Positions 5,901 to 12,608 of a DNA stretch of 13,288 nt are shown one piece after another (the stretch's first letter is position 1; each line of letters starts with the position of its first letter). Origin of the DNA: JBAWXE01 sp037144255. Lineage in GTDB: Bacteria; Bacteroidota; Bacteroidia; Chitinophagales; Chitinophagaceae. The notes beneath the pieces are model-generated. The model was not told the DNA's origin. It ran no database searches and saw nothing but the letters and a program-made list of their open reading frames with translations. Made by a program: the position numbers and the translations under genes. The DNA is taken from the NCBI GenBank assembly GCA_037144255.1, contig JBAWXE010000077.1, forward strand, positions 1 through 13,288. The letters are read 5' to 3'.

Positions 5901-8003
5901 ACTAATGTTTTTGCTTGCGTAGGTACCAACATCACCTTCGCTACTACTGCTGTTGGTACTGCTCTTACTTATCAATGGCAATTAAGTACCAACGGTGGTG
6001 TCACTTGGAACAATCTGGCGAATGGTGCTGGTTATGCTAACGTTACTACTGCTACTATGAGCTTTACCGGTGTTACTGCAGGTATGACAGGCTATGAATA
6101 CAGAGTAATTGTAAGCGGTACTTGTACTCCAAAAGATACAGGTGCAATTGCTACTCTTACCATCAATAGTGCTAATCCTGTTGTAACTACACAGCCTGTA
6201 AGTGTTAATACTTGTGCTGGTAATAATGTTACATTCTCTGCAGTTGCAGGTACTGGTAATCTTAATTACCAATGGCAAGTAAGTACTAATGCAGGTGTTA
6301 CTTGGGCTAACGTACCGGTAGGTGCTCCTTATAGCGGTGGTACTACCAATACACTTACTATCACTGCAGTTCCTGCTAGCTATGGTACTTATCAATACCG
6401 TCTCACAGTTCGTAGTGTATGCCCTCCATTTACTGTTACCAACTCTAATGCAGCTATACTCACTATCGAAACTCCTACCATCACTGGTCAGCCTACTAGC
6501 ACTACAGTTTGTGTAGGTACCTCTGCTACATTTACAGTAGCTGCTTCCGGTGGTTTCCTTTCTTACCAATGGCAAGCAGATTCTAATGCTTCAGGCAACT
6601 TCTTTAACCTTACAGATACAGGCGTTATCTCTGGTTCTCAGAACGGTATCCTGACTATTTCTTCTGTTAATGATAGTCTTAATGGCTACACTTTCCATTG
6701 TGTGGTTGCTGGCTTATGCTCAACAAATGCTACTTCTAATAACGTTATACTTACTGTCAATGACATTTCTACCTGGACTGGTGCATTAAGCAATTTATGG
6801 TCTAATCCGGGTAACTGGAGTTGTAATGCATTACCTACTCAATATACTAATGTAATAATCCCTGCAGCTGCGGCTAACCAACCGGTGGTGGATATCACTA
6901 CTGCTATCGCACACGATGTTACTGTTAATGCTGGAGCTTCATTGATATCTCAGGCAGGTTCTATTCTTACTGTAAAGGGTAGCATTTTGCCTTCTCCAGC
7001 TGCTATATTCAATCCGGTTCTGGGTACAGTGATATTCTCAGGTAAAGGATTACAATTTGTTCCTTCTGCTAACTATCTGGATCTGCAAATGGATAACACT
7101 GGTCAAAAGAAATTGACAGGTAGCATCACTGTTGCCGATAAACTGATACTGCTCCAAGGTCTGGTGCTCATGGGTAATAACAACCTCACTTTAGGCCCTA
7201 ATGCTACTATCTCCAATGGTGGTCCGGTATCTTATCTGGTTACTAATGGTTCAGGTATGATAGTTGATCAAAACATCGGTATAGGTGGTAAAGTACAATT
7301 TGAAAAACTTCCTGTAGGTCCTTCTGTTGTTTCTTACAATCCTATAAGTATACACAACACCGGCGTTGCCGATGCCTTTAAGATCATGGTATTAGATAGC
7401 ATCTATTATCATTACTTCGGTATTGCTCCTACAAGTATTGCTATGACAACAGGTGCTGTTAATCGTACATGGATCGTTGAGGAAACTGTACCGGGCGGTT
7501 CTATTGCTACTATTAAAGTACAATGGAATGCTGCTGATGAACTACCTGGTTTCGATCGCAATATTAGTTACTTGTCACAATACACTAATCCTAACTGGAC
7601 TTTAGATACCGGTGGTATTCCTGTAGGTTTCAATCCATTTACCGATACACTTTCAGCGGTTACTAACTTCTCTCAGTATAACGTAGCCTTCGGTGTTATC
7701 AATGGTATGCCTCCTTTCAATACAGTCGGTTCAGTATCTAAACAAGGTGGTATCGTTGTATTCCCTAATCCGGTTTCCGGCGATCAGATATTCGTTCGTT
7801 TCACCAATACTACTTCAGATGTGCATGTCCGCATCACTGATATCTTGGGTAAGGTTTGGACAGTTACAGATGCTAATCCTGCTAACTATACTTATGGTAC
7901 TATACCAATGAATGTATCTAACTTGCCTGCTGGTTTATACATACTGCAAGTCATAGATAGCTCTAACAATACTGTTGAGTCTGTGAAATTCAATAAGGAA
8001 TAA
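2904..8003 (+). CDS. Giant secreted Ig-like repeat protein with T9SS sorting domain (probable adhesin)
   Basis: This is a 1699-residue secreted or surface protein. Residues 1-26 are a Sec signal peptide ending AMA|Q. Residues 28-1287 hold 13 tandem Ig-like repeats of 94-101 residues with the pattern ITxQP...VCAG...F.V.A.G..LTYQWQ...G..F...YSG..T.TLTI...M.GY.Y.CVVSGTC...LTVN. Residues 1289-1312 carry a WTG...LWSNPGNWSCNALPT segment, which I know from many T9SS cargo proteins. Residues 1313-1617 look like a beta-rich stalk. Residues 1618-1699 are a type A C-terminal sorting domain (VFPNPVSG...VRITDILGK...LPAGLYILQV...VKFNKE), which directs export by the type IX system and usually attachment to the cell surface. 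There is no catalytic motif, so adhesion or matrix building is the best guess. Codons are strongly T-ending (GCT, ACT, GGT), hinting at high expression. ATG at 2904 or 2913 both keep the signal peptide. It ends in a strong terminator, alone in its unit. Confidence 0.93.
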   Translation: MSYMYQHTKKLFLLLLAVLGMHQAMAQSPTITSQPSNQSGCAGANVSFFVTANNATGYQWQVNQGTGFLPISNGGIYAGATTANLTISGISIPMSGYSYRCVVTGLTPPSVTSNAATLTVSVPTITTQPVNTSACAGASANFSLTATGAGLTYQWMENQGAGFVALSNSAIYAGVNTPSLTVSGTSVAMNGYTYECIVSGTCNPPTTSSVATLSISASPAVITSPAPVTICEGSNTSFAVAATGNGLTYQWMVNQGAGFIAILDGALYNGATTASLNITGATAAMSGYSYECVVSGTCTPAVISNAALLTVNAAPLISTQPAANTVCAGANATFFVSAVGAPSYQWQENQGAGFVNISNGGMYSGANTATLTLTGVTAAMSGYTYQCVLSNASCATTTIAVGLTVNVAPAITGQPAAASVCVGANTTFGVTATGAGLTYQWQLSTGGPFANVTNGGVYSGATTPTLTIAGAAAGMNGTVYNCVVTGTCSPAVTSNNATLTVKALPVITTQPTNPAAVCAGGNMNIALIATAPVTYQWQVNQGAGFVNVINGGNYAGATTATLAITGATAAFNGNQYQCIVSNAGGCSVNSNTVTTTVNSSPAVTTPPAATAICAGGIGTMSVVATGAGLTYQWQAFIAGLWTNMTNGTLLGTTVSGATLPTVTFTNAAAAINNTNIRVIVSGTCVPPATSTPALLTINALPAITAQPVNRTVCASAATTFGVTATGTGLTYQWQENQGAGFVNLVDGGIYSNSSTATLNISAVTPAMSGYTYQCIVSGTCSPAVTSNIASLTVNPATTVTGNPTPVTMCAPANTTFGVTATGTGALTYQWQVSTNGGATFNNLTNAGVYSNVTTATMTITGGTVALNGNLYQCVVTSPTCGSATSASAMLTVNAATAITVQPTPATICAGNNTSFTVTAAGSGLTYQWQINTGSGFLPLQDTGIYSGSLTNSLTLTNVSAALSGYTYNCIVSGTCAPLTITSNNVALTVNTAPFITSDPTNVFACVGTNITFATTAVGTALTYQWQLSTNGGVTWNNLANGAGYANVTTATMSFTGVTAGMTGYEYRVIVSGTCTPKDTGAIATLTINSANPVVTTQPVSVNTCAGNNVTFSAVAGTGNLNYQWQVSTNAGVTWANVPVGAPYSGGTTNTLTITAVPASYGTYQYRLTVRSVCPPFTVTNSNAAILTIETPTITGQPTSTTVCVGTSATFTVAASGGFLSYQWQADSNASGNFFNLTDTGVISGSQNGILTISSVNDSLNGYTFHCVVAGLCSTNATSNNVILTVNDISTWTGALSNLWSNPGNWSCNALPTQYTNVIIPAAAANQPVVDITTAIAHDVTVNAGASLISQAGSILTVKGSILPSPAAIFNPVLGTVIFSGKGLQFVPSANYLDLQMDNTGQKKLTGSITVADKLILLQGLVLMGNNNLTLGPNATISNGGPVSYLVTNGSGMIVDQNIGIGGKVQFEKLPVGPSVVSYNPISIHNTGVADAFKIMVLDSIYYHYFGIAPTSIAMTTGAVNRTWIVEETVPGGSIATIKVQWNAADELPGFDRNISYLSQYTNPNWTLDTGGIPVGFNPFTDTLSAVTNFSQYNVAFGVINGMPPFNTVGSVSKQGGIVVFPNPVSGDQIFVRFTNTTSDVHVRITDILGKVWTVTDANPANYTYGTIPMNVSNLPAGLYILQVIDSSNNTVESVKFNKE
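2985..6764 (+). repeat. Thirteen tandem Ig-like coding repeats
   Basis: Unit starts by base: 2985, 3270, 3555, 3843, 4125, 4413, 4701, 5001, 5289, 5586, 5877, 6171 and 6474; the last ends at 6764. Units are 282-303 bases long. The best conserved core is LTYQWQ (B-C strand region with the Ig tryptophan), plus a Cys early in each unit (VCAG), and in most units a second Cys (YxC) and a third in SGTC. Units 1-4, 6 and 8 carry an NQG[AT]GF turn after YQW, while units 9, 11 and 12 carry STNGG/STNAG, so two sub-types are mixed along the chain. Confidence 0.92.
7755..8000 (+). other. Type IX secretion C-terminal sorting domain (coding segment)
   Basis: The last 82 residues of the Ig-like protein show the type A sorting-domain landmarks in order: VFPNP near the start, a central VRITDILGK strand-turn, the LPAGLYILQV block and a basic VKFNKE end. 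In T9SS cargo this domain passes the outer membrane with the protein and is usually removed when the cargo is attached to the surface. None of the sorting machinery is encoded in this window. Confidence 0.92.
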
Positions 8004-8027
8004 CGCAGGTCTGATCATCATATTTTC

Positions 8028-8065
8028 AAGCGGCGCAGATCATTTCTGCGCCGCTTTATTTTTTA
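8028..8065 (+). terminator. Strong intrinsic terminator after the Ig-like protein gene
   Basis: A 12-bp stem (AAGCGGCGCAGA, 8028-8039; TCTGCGCCGCTT, 8045-8056) with a 5-base loop is followed by TATTTTTTA. It begins 25 bases after the stop codon. The GC-rich stem stands out in AT-rich surroundings and should separate the giant gene from the membrane hydrolase gene that begins at 8088. Confidence 0.92.
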
Positions 8066-8087
8066 GGTCGTAATTTAGGTGTGCTGT

Positions 8088-9110
8088 ATGGATTCAGTTA
8101 CACATATCGTATTAGGTGCTTGCATAGGCGAGGCTATTGCCGGTAAACAACTAGGCAAGAAGGCCATGCTCTTAGGTGCTATTGCACAGAGCATACCCGA
8201 TATAGACTTTGTCGCTTCCTTCTGGATGAATACCACTAACGATCTGTTAGCACACAGGGGATTCACACATTCCATACTATGTACACTGTTGCTCACACCT
8301 TTGCTGGCTTACCTCTCACAGCGATACAGCAAAACCTCCTCCTTGTTATTCCCAAAATGGATGCTGTTCTGGGGCCTTCAGATCACTATTCATATCTTCA
8401 TCGATGCATTTAATGCTTATGGCACCGGATGGTTCGAACCTTTTAGCCATTATCGGGTCTCATTCAATTCTGTATATGTAGCTGATCCTTTGTTCAGTAT
8501 ATGGCCTGCCATTGCGTGTGTAGCATTGTTAGTGTTGAATAAACTGGATATCCGTAGGAAGAAATGGGCAATGATGGGTATGGTTCTTAGTAGTGCCTAT
8601 TTGGTAGCTGGTATCTTCAATAAGCTATTGGTAGAAAAAGATGTAAAAGTAAGCCTTAGTAAACAGCATATTACATACAGTAGCTACTTTACTACACCTA
8701 CTCCACTAAATAACTTGTTGTGGTTCGTAGTGGCGGAAAGCGACTCGGGCTACTACACCGGATACAGAGCTGTACTGGACTCTAAGCCCATTATGCAATG
8801 GCGCTATGTACGCCGCAACGAGGCTCTCTTCGCTTCTATACCTGATAGGTCAGAGGCTAGAATCGATCTCGAAAACCTAAAACGATTTGCACAAGGATAC
8901 TATACTGCTGAGAAGAGACATGACACACTAGTGTTCAATAATCTGCGCTTCGGGGAGACAGCAGGTTGGGCTAGCACAGAACCTCATTTTGCATTCTACT
9001 ACTATCTGCAATATCCCGATGCTAATAAGCTGATAGTACAACGTGGTCGCTTTGCCGGCTGGGATCAACAAGTGGTAAGGTCTTTGTTCACACGGATAAA
9101 GGGCAACTAA
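8088..9110 (+). CDS. YdjM-type membrane-bound metal-dependent hydrolase
   Basis: This is a 340-residue inner-membrane protein of the YdjM family (LexA-binding, inner-membrane-associated putative hydrolase). Landmarks are MDSVTHIVLGACIGEA at the N-terminus, PDIDF (residues 37-41), HRGFTHS (56-62) and IHIFIDAF (101-108); H6, D38, D40, H56, H61, H102 and D106 are likely metal ligands by family analogy. Hydrophobic stretches near 63-77, 92-108, 136-150 and 160-177 are probable membrane segments, and a soluble C-terminal half of about 160 residues follows. I chose the ATG at 8088 over the GTG at 8079 because family members begin with MDxxTH. The natural substrate is unknown for the family. The start lies about 30 bases past the preceding terminator, so it has its own promoter or low readthrough; TAATTTAG at 8071-8078 is only a partial -7 match. 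Its stop overlaps the convergent neighbour. Confidence 0.88.
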   Translation: MDSVTHIVLGACIGEAIAGKQLGKKAMLLGAIAQSIPDIDFVASFWMNTTNDLLAHRGFTHSILCTLLLTPLLAYLSQRYSKTSSLLFPKWMLFWGLQITIHIFIDAFNAYGTGWFEPFSHYRVSFNSVYVADPLFSIWPAIACVALLVLNKLDIRRKKWAMMGMVLSSAYLVAGIFNKLLVEKDVKVSLSKQHITYSSYFTTPTPLNNLLWFVVAESDSGYYTGYRAVLDSKPIMQWRYVRRNEALFASIPDRSEARIDLENLKRFAQGYYTAEKRHDTLVFNNLRFGETAGWASTEPHFAFYYYLQYPDANKLIVQRGRFAGWDQQVVRSLFTRIKGN

Positions 9111-10276
9111 TCATTACTGCTCTTCTGTTTGAAATTGAAGGTGAAGAGGAAGAAAAAGAAGTGTACCAATTTGTAACACAGGAACTGTACAAAGCGTTGC
9201 AAGAAGTTGTAGTGTTGGACATATGCGGCTTCTGTTACATGTACACAGTCATTAGCTATTATCTGTTGTAGTTGTGCGTTCACTGTTGTAGCAAACTCAG
9301 TGTCCTTCACATCTAGGTTCAGCTCCAGACTGGCATATGCACTGATGTTGTTCAGGTTGTAAGAACCTATGGTTGCCCATTTATCATCATAGCAGGCTAT
9401 CTTGCCATGCAGCACATTCTTCTGGTATTCGTATATTTCTATCTTATGCCTGAATAACCAGCGATACATATACCGCTCTGCATTCTTGGCCAGCGGCACA
9501 TCGGCGGTACCGGCCAGTATCAGCTGTATTTTCACTCCTTTCTGCGATGCCTTGGCTATGCGTTTCAGTAGCTTATGTGCCGGCCAGAAGTAACTACTCA
9601 TCACTGTGATATGTTCAGTGGCCTTAGCAAACATCTCCTGATAGCTTTTGGTGATCTCTGTCTTGCGGGTCATCCAGTCGTTCTTGCGCACTCTTACAGC
9701 GCATTGTGAATGCGCGTCTACGGCTACATCCACTTCATTGCTGATGGTACAGTTGCTGCGAAACACAGACTTGTTCCATATCTCTATACAGTACTGTTGC
9801 AGCTCTTTGGCAGTTTCGCCTTTCACATGTATGGCCCAATCAAGCCAGGCAGGTTGCCCGGGCAGGTCGTTATATCTGTTGCTGATATTTACACCTGCTA
9901 CCATACATTCACCTGCATCTGTTACTATGATCTTGTGGTGCATGCTGCGCCCTAAATAAAAGCGCGGCCGCTTGAAAAAGGGTTTGAAGTAACTGAAGTG
10001 TACTCCGGCCGCATTCTGCTCTTCCATGAACTTAGAGGATAGCCACTGAGAAGCGAAGCCGTCAATGAGTACATACACCTGTACCTTGCGATGTGAGGCG
10101 CGTACCAGAGCTGAGGCTATCCTGCGGCCTGTTTCGTCACTATCGTATATGTAGGTTTGCAGCAGGATGGAGTGTTGAGCCTCATCTATCATTTGCTCCA
10201 TCTTGTTGAAGAAGGCAGCGCCACCGCGTATCAGTTGTACCTGATTGTGCGTACTGTATAGATGGCTATGTATCAC
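9107..10276 (-). CDS. Cardiolipin-synthase-like phospholipase D protein
   Basis: This 389-residue phospholipase D superfamily member has two HKD motifs: HxKxxxxD at H113/K115/D120 followed by GVNISN, and at H290/K292/D297 followed by GSYNLNN. By family knowledge these form one active site for phosphatidyl transfer, most likely cardiolipin synthesis of the ClsB type, as there are no N-terminal membrane helices. The C-terminus carries a very aromatic stretch (residues 373-382, HFFFFLFTFN) that could dip into the membrane. The frame is open to a TTG at 10348, but that codon lies inside the 3' arm of a terminator hairpin. I prefer the GTG at 10276: it is preceded by GGAG with 6 bases of spacing, and it gives MIHSHLYSTHNQVQLIRGG, which is how such proteins usually begin. 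The GTG at 10291 is the main alternative. The stop overlaps the convergent gene by 4 bases. Confidence 0.85.
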   Translation of the reverse strand: MIHSHLYSTHNQVQLIRGGAAFFNKMEQMIDEAQHSILLQTYIYDSDETGRRIASALVRASHRKVQVYVLIDGFASQWLSSKFMEEQNAAGVHFSYFKPFFKRPRFYLGRSMHHKIIVTDAGECMVAGVNISNRYNDLPGQPAWLDWAIHVKGETAKELQQYCIEIWNKSVFRSNCTISNEVDVAVDAHSQCAVRVRKNDWMTRKTEITKSYQEMFAKATEHITVMSSYFWPAHKLLKRIAKASQKGVKIQLILAGTADVPLAKNAERYMYRWLFRHKIEIYEYQKNVLHGKIACYDDKWATIGSYNLNNISAYASLELNLDVKDTEFATTVNAQLQQIIANDCVHVTEAAYVQHYNFLQRFVQFLCYKLVHFFFFLFTFNFKQKSSND

Positions 10277-10334
10277 TTTTTTCTCCGGCACCTGTGGTAC
10301 TTTTACATAAGATACTTGAAATTCTCCGTAAATG

Positions 10335-10370
10335 AAAAAGGGTTTCAAACTATGTTGTTTGAAACCCTTT
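10335..10370 (-). terminator. Intrinsic terminator of the TIGR03118-type gene, overlapping the phospholipase leader
   Basis: A perfect 14-bp stem (AAAGGGTTTCAAAC, 10337-10350; GTTTGAAACCCTTT, 10357-10370) with a 6-base loop leads, on the minus strand, into TTTTT. It starts 47 bases after the stop of the upstream gene. Because the phospholipase gene lies directly downstream on the same strand, the hairpin could also act as a partial terminator that sets the ratio of the two products. Confidence 0.85.
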
Positions 10371-10416
10371 GGAATGATATGATGATAACTGGTTGTAGCA
10401 ACCCAATTATGTAAGC

Positions 10417-11526
10417 TTATTGAACTTTGAGGTAACCGAATACGCCATGTGTCTCTGACTGAGGGCCTGCAGTGAAGTACAGTTTGTTCATATCCAAACC
10501 GGCATTAGCAGCAGTAGGGAATGTAAGCGCCCATAAGCCCGGTATTGTTATGATTGTACCAGTGCTGGTTTTTAGTTGTGAAATGTAATTGCCATTACCA
10601 TCAAATACGTTGATATGACCATCGCCAAAGTTACCTACCAGTATCTCGTTGTTCACCTGACTGAAGCCAGCAGGAGCTTGGACGATACCCCAAGGTGAGT
10701 TCAGCGTGCCTTTAGAAGCGAAGCGTTTTACCAAAGTGCCATCCGGTTTGAATACGTTGATGTAACCATTACCTATACCCGCATCATCGTCTGTGTTATC
10801 AGGGCCTTTTTGTTTAGCGTAGGTCACATACAGCAAGCCACCAATGTTTTGGATATTGAAAGGTGCATAACCATTAGGGATAGAATTGTCTATGAATGGT
10901 TTGTTGTTAACGAAATGGAAGTTCCTATCGGCTACTACTACTCTGGCTTCGTGGAAATCAGCCATGTACAGATAGTCGTTAGTGCCGTCATTAGCCATGG
11001 CAGCACCTTTGAATTTGCAATAGTAAGATCTGCCATCTAATACTTGAACAGCAGTCATACCTGCGCTCCATGCAGAGATAGTACCATCTTCTGTAACGAT
11101 GATGTACTGACAAGGAGTACCTGTGCCGGGCATCAAAAAGCCATTGCTGGTATTAAATACGATACCTGAAGGAGAGGCACCATAATTAACACCATCTAAA
11201 GGTATGTTGATAGGACCTAATGACTGTTGAGAAACGCTATTCACTGCAGCATTACCATTACCATCGTATATCAGTGAACGGCCTTTATGATTAGTAGCTA
11301 CCCATATATTGCCGTTTGTGCCTATGGCAATACCCCATGGGTTTACCAAAGCAGTATCTGTTCTATTGGCATTGTAACCGCTAGTATCAGATACCAGATT
11401 AACTTGTGCATATGTATGAGCATCCTTAGAGGACTTGGAACATCCCGTGCTTGCGAGGCTGAATAATGCCAGTGCCGCAAGGGATAATTTCAATGTTCCG
11501 GTATAGTTTTTAGATGTGGTAGCCAT
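10417..11526 (-). CDS. TIGR03118-family beta-propeller lipoprotein
   Basis: This is a 369-residue exported lipoprotein. The signal peptide has a long hydrophobic core and lipobox STGC with lipidated Cys29. The remainder matches what I know of the uncharacterised TIGR03118 family: NLVSDTSG, VNPWGIAIG (residues 61-69), SPSGIVFN, EDGTISAW, MADFHEARV, APFNIQNIGGLLYVTYA, SPWGIV (277-282), GNFGDGHINVFD (298-309) and YFTAGPQSETHGVFG (350-364). The recurring [NS]PWGI and IxVFD strands are typical of NHL-like beta-propeller blades. No enzymatic residues can be assigned; a ligand-binding or sensory envelope role is a guess. The ATG at 11524-11526 gives the intact signal peptide. A hairpin terminator follows. 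No clear TAnnTTTG promoter is seen upstream. Confidence 0.87.
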   Translation of the reverse strand: MATTSKNYTGTLKLSLAALALFSLASTGCSKSSKDAHTYAQVNLVSDTSGYNANRTDTALVNPWGIAIGTNGNIWVATNHKGRSLIYDGNGNAAVNSVSQQSLGPINIPLDGVNYGASPSGIVFNTSNGFLMPGTGTPCQYIIVTEDGTISAWSAGMTAVQVLDGRSYYCKFKGAAMANDGTNDYLYMADFHEARVVVADRNFHFVNNKPFIDNSIPNGYAPFNIQNIGGLLYVTYAKQKGPDNTDDDAGIGNGYINVFKPDGTLVKRFASKGTLNSPWGIVQAPAGFSQVNNEILVGNFGDGHINVFDGNGNYISQLKTSTGTIITIPGLWALTFPTAANAGLDMNKLYFTAGPQSETHGVFGYLKVQ

Positions 11527-11798
11527 GTACTTGTTTAGTTGGTTTGCAAAGGCCGGGGTTCAAACCGGCTAATAATCTGCCAATATAATAATATTATTGC
11601 AAATAAAAAACCCCTGTATATGCCTTTCTGTACTGGAGTTGGAGGCTAAGAATGCCCGTATGGTTATAGGTGAAAGGGAATGGTACTTATTAAGGATTAT
11701 TATCTACAAAAAAGTCAATTAAGAAAAATATTTTTGTGAATAGGAATCTTAGCCTGGTGAGACGGGTTTGGGTGATATATGTATTCAATAATAGCATT
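11527..11798. other. Divergent intergenic region between the propeller lipoprotein and methyltransferase genes
   Basis: About 270 bases with no credible gene. It contains a short GC-rich imperfect hairpin, GGCCGGGGTTCAAACCGGCT (11551-11570), in the presumed leader of the minus-strand gene, an AT-only stretch (about 11582-11598), and a -7 box for the plus-strand gene. A GGGG-T6 run on the minus strand (11605-11614) looks like the end of a terminator, but I find only a poor stem before it. Confidence 0.5.
11729..11736 (+). promoter_or_regulatory. Bacteroidota -7 box for the methyltransferase gene
   Basis: TATTTTTG fits TAnnTTTG exactly. The expected transcript start near 11742 gives a leader of about 57 bases before the ATG at 11799. 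The box includes the first base of the GTG at 11736 that opens the longest frame, which argues that this GTG is not the start. No clear -33 element is visible, and the surrounding AT-richness makes a chance match possible. Confidence 0.45.
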
Positions 11799-12557
11799 AT
11801 GAGATATTCCGATAGGGTGCCTGAAGAGCTGACCAAAGATGGACATTATCTGGGTCGCCCTGCCGATTTTGATGATAAGATAGTGACCCGCAGGGTGAAG
11901 TTGGTGAAGGACTATCCGGGTTTCTGTGGTAAGAACTACGAGTTGCTGGATATAGGCTGCGGTAACGGAGCCTCTACTTTATTGCTATCTGCTGAAATGA
12001 AGAACTGCCTAGGTATAGATATAGAGTCGGTACACCAGCCCGAATTTGAGCTTTATAAACAAACACACCATATTACTAATTGCGAGTTTCGGCTGCATAA
12101 CCTGGAAGAGACACCGCTGGAAAAACAGTATGACAGGATCATCAGTTTTGAAGTGATAGAACATCTGAATGATGATAAGAGTGTATCTAAATATTATGAC
12201 ACGCTGAAGCAGGGTGGGCTGATAGCGATAACTGTACCTAATAAATGGTGGGTCTTTGAAACGCATGGTGCCAACCTACCGTTACTGCCCTGGAACAGAG
12301 TGCCCTTCTTCTCTTGGCTACCTACGCCTATACATGAGCGTTGGGCGAAGGCGAGAATATATACCAAGAGCCGTATAGTACAACTGATGCGCAATGCGGG
12401 GTTTGAGATACTGGATGTGAAGTATGTAACTGCGCCTATGGATGTGCTGAAGGATGGTAAGCTGAAAAGGTTTTTGATAAAGAATGTTTTCAACGGTGAT
12501 ACTACGAGCAATCCTTGCTTGTCTACTTCTATCATGGTGATATGTAAGAAGGCGTAG
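11799..12557 (+). CDS. Class I SAM-dependent methyltransferase
   Basis: A 252-residue protein with the Rossmann-type methyltransferase core. Motif I is LLDIGCGNG (residues 49-57), the end of strand 2 is LGIDIE with D74 as the likely ribose-binding acid, the middle motif is ISFEVIEHL (115-123), and LKQGGLIAITVPN (136-148) is the usual post-motif strand. This layout fits the UbiG/Methyltransf_11-like group. Residues 150-185 (WW...LPLLPWNRVPFFSWLP) are unusually rich in Trp and Pro and probably form a substrate lid. The substrate cannot be told from sequence; lipid, quinone or glycan targets are all possible. The frame extends to a GTG at 11736, but I chose the ATG at 11799 because the longer start falls in a promoter box and the extra 21 residues look unlike the family. 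It stands alone, with no methyltransferase partner genes nearby. Confidence 0.87.
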   Translation: MRYSDRVPEELTKDGHYLGRPADFDDKIVTRRVKLVKDYPGFCGKNYELLDIGCGNGASTLLLSAEMKNCLGIDIESVHQPEFELYKQTHHITNCEFRLHNLEETPLEKQYDRIISFEVIEHLNDDKSVSKYYDTLKQGGLIAITVPNKWWVFETHGANLPLLPWNRVPFFSWLPTPIHERWAKARIYTKSRIVQLMRNAGFEILDVKYVTAPMDVLKDGKLKRFLIKNVFNGDTTSNPCLSTSIMVICKKA

Positions 12558-12560
12558 ATA

Positions 12561-12594
12561 ATGCGACAATGTGATGAATGCGACAATGTGATGA
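12561..12594 (+). repeat. Perfect 17-base tandem duplication
   Basis: ATGCGACAATGTGATGA occurs twice head to tail (12561-12577 and 12578-12594) with no mismatch, starting 4 bases after the methyltransferase stop. A third copy is not present. It is probably a recent slippage duplication. Confidence 0.9.
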
Positions 12595-12608
12595 AAGTAG
12601 GGTTAAAT

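Noticed and set aside
5982..6575. Long open frame of 197 codons on the minus strand inside the Ig-like gene
   Set aside because: It is an antisense shadow of the repeat-rich gene. Its composition (Ser/Thr/Asn/Cys/Arg runs) mirrors the sense codons, and similar frames recur in other repeat units.
2985..6764. Regular ~290-base periodicity that might suggest a repeat array such as CRISPR
   Set aside because: The period is in frame and encodes Ig-like domains. There are no short identical repeats with unique spacers.
9648..9959. Plus-strand frames of 103 and 81 codons opposite the phospholipase gene
   Set aside because: They overlap the first HKD region of a well-supported gene and have no protein-like features of their own.
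11600..11640. Possible minus-strand terminator ending GGGGTTTTTT
   Set aside because: The stem needs at least two mismatches, and no gene ends just upstream on that strand.
11736..11798. Upstream extension of the methyltransferase from a GTG at 11736
   Set aside because: The GTG is part of a TAnnTTTG box and the extra 21 residues do not look like the family N-terminus. ATG at 11799 is preferred.
12194..12586. Minus-strand frame of 130 codons opposite the methyltransferase
   Set aside because: It lies fully across a gene with clear methyltransferase motifs, has no recognisable domain and no promoter.
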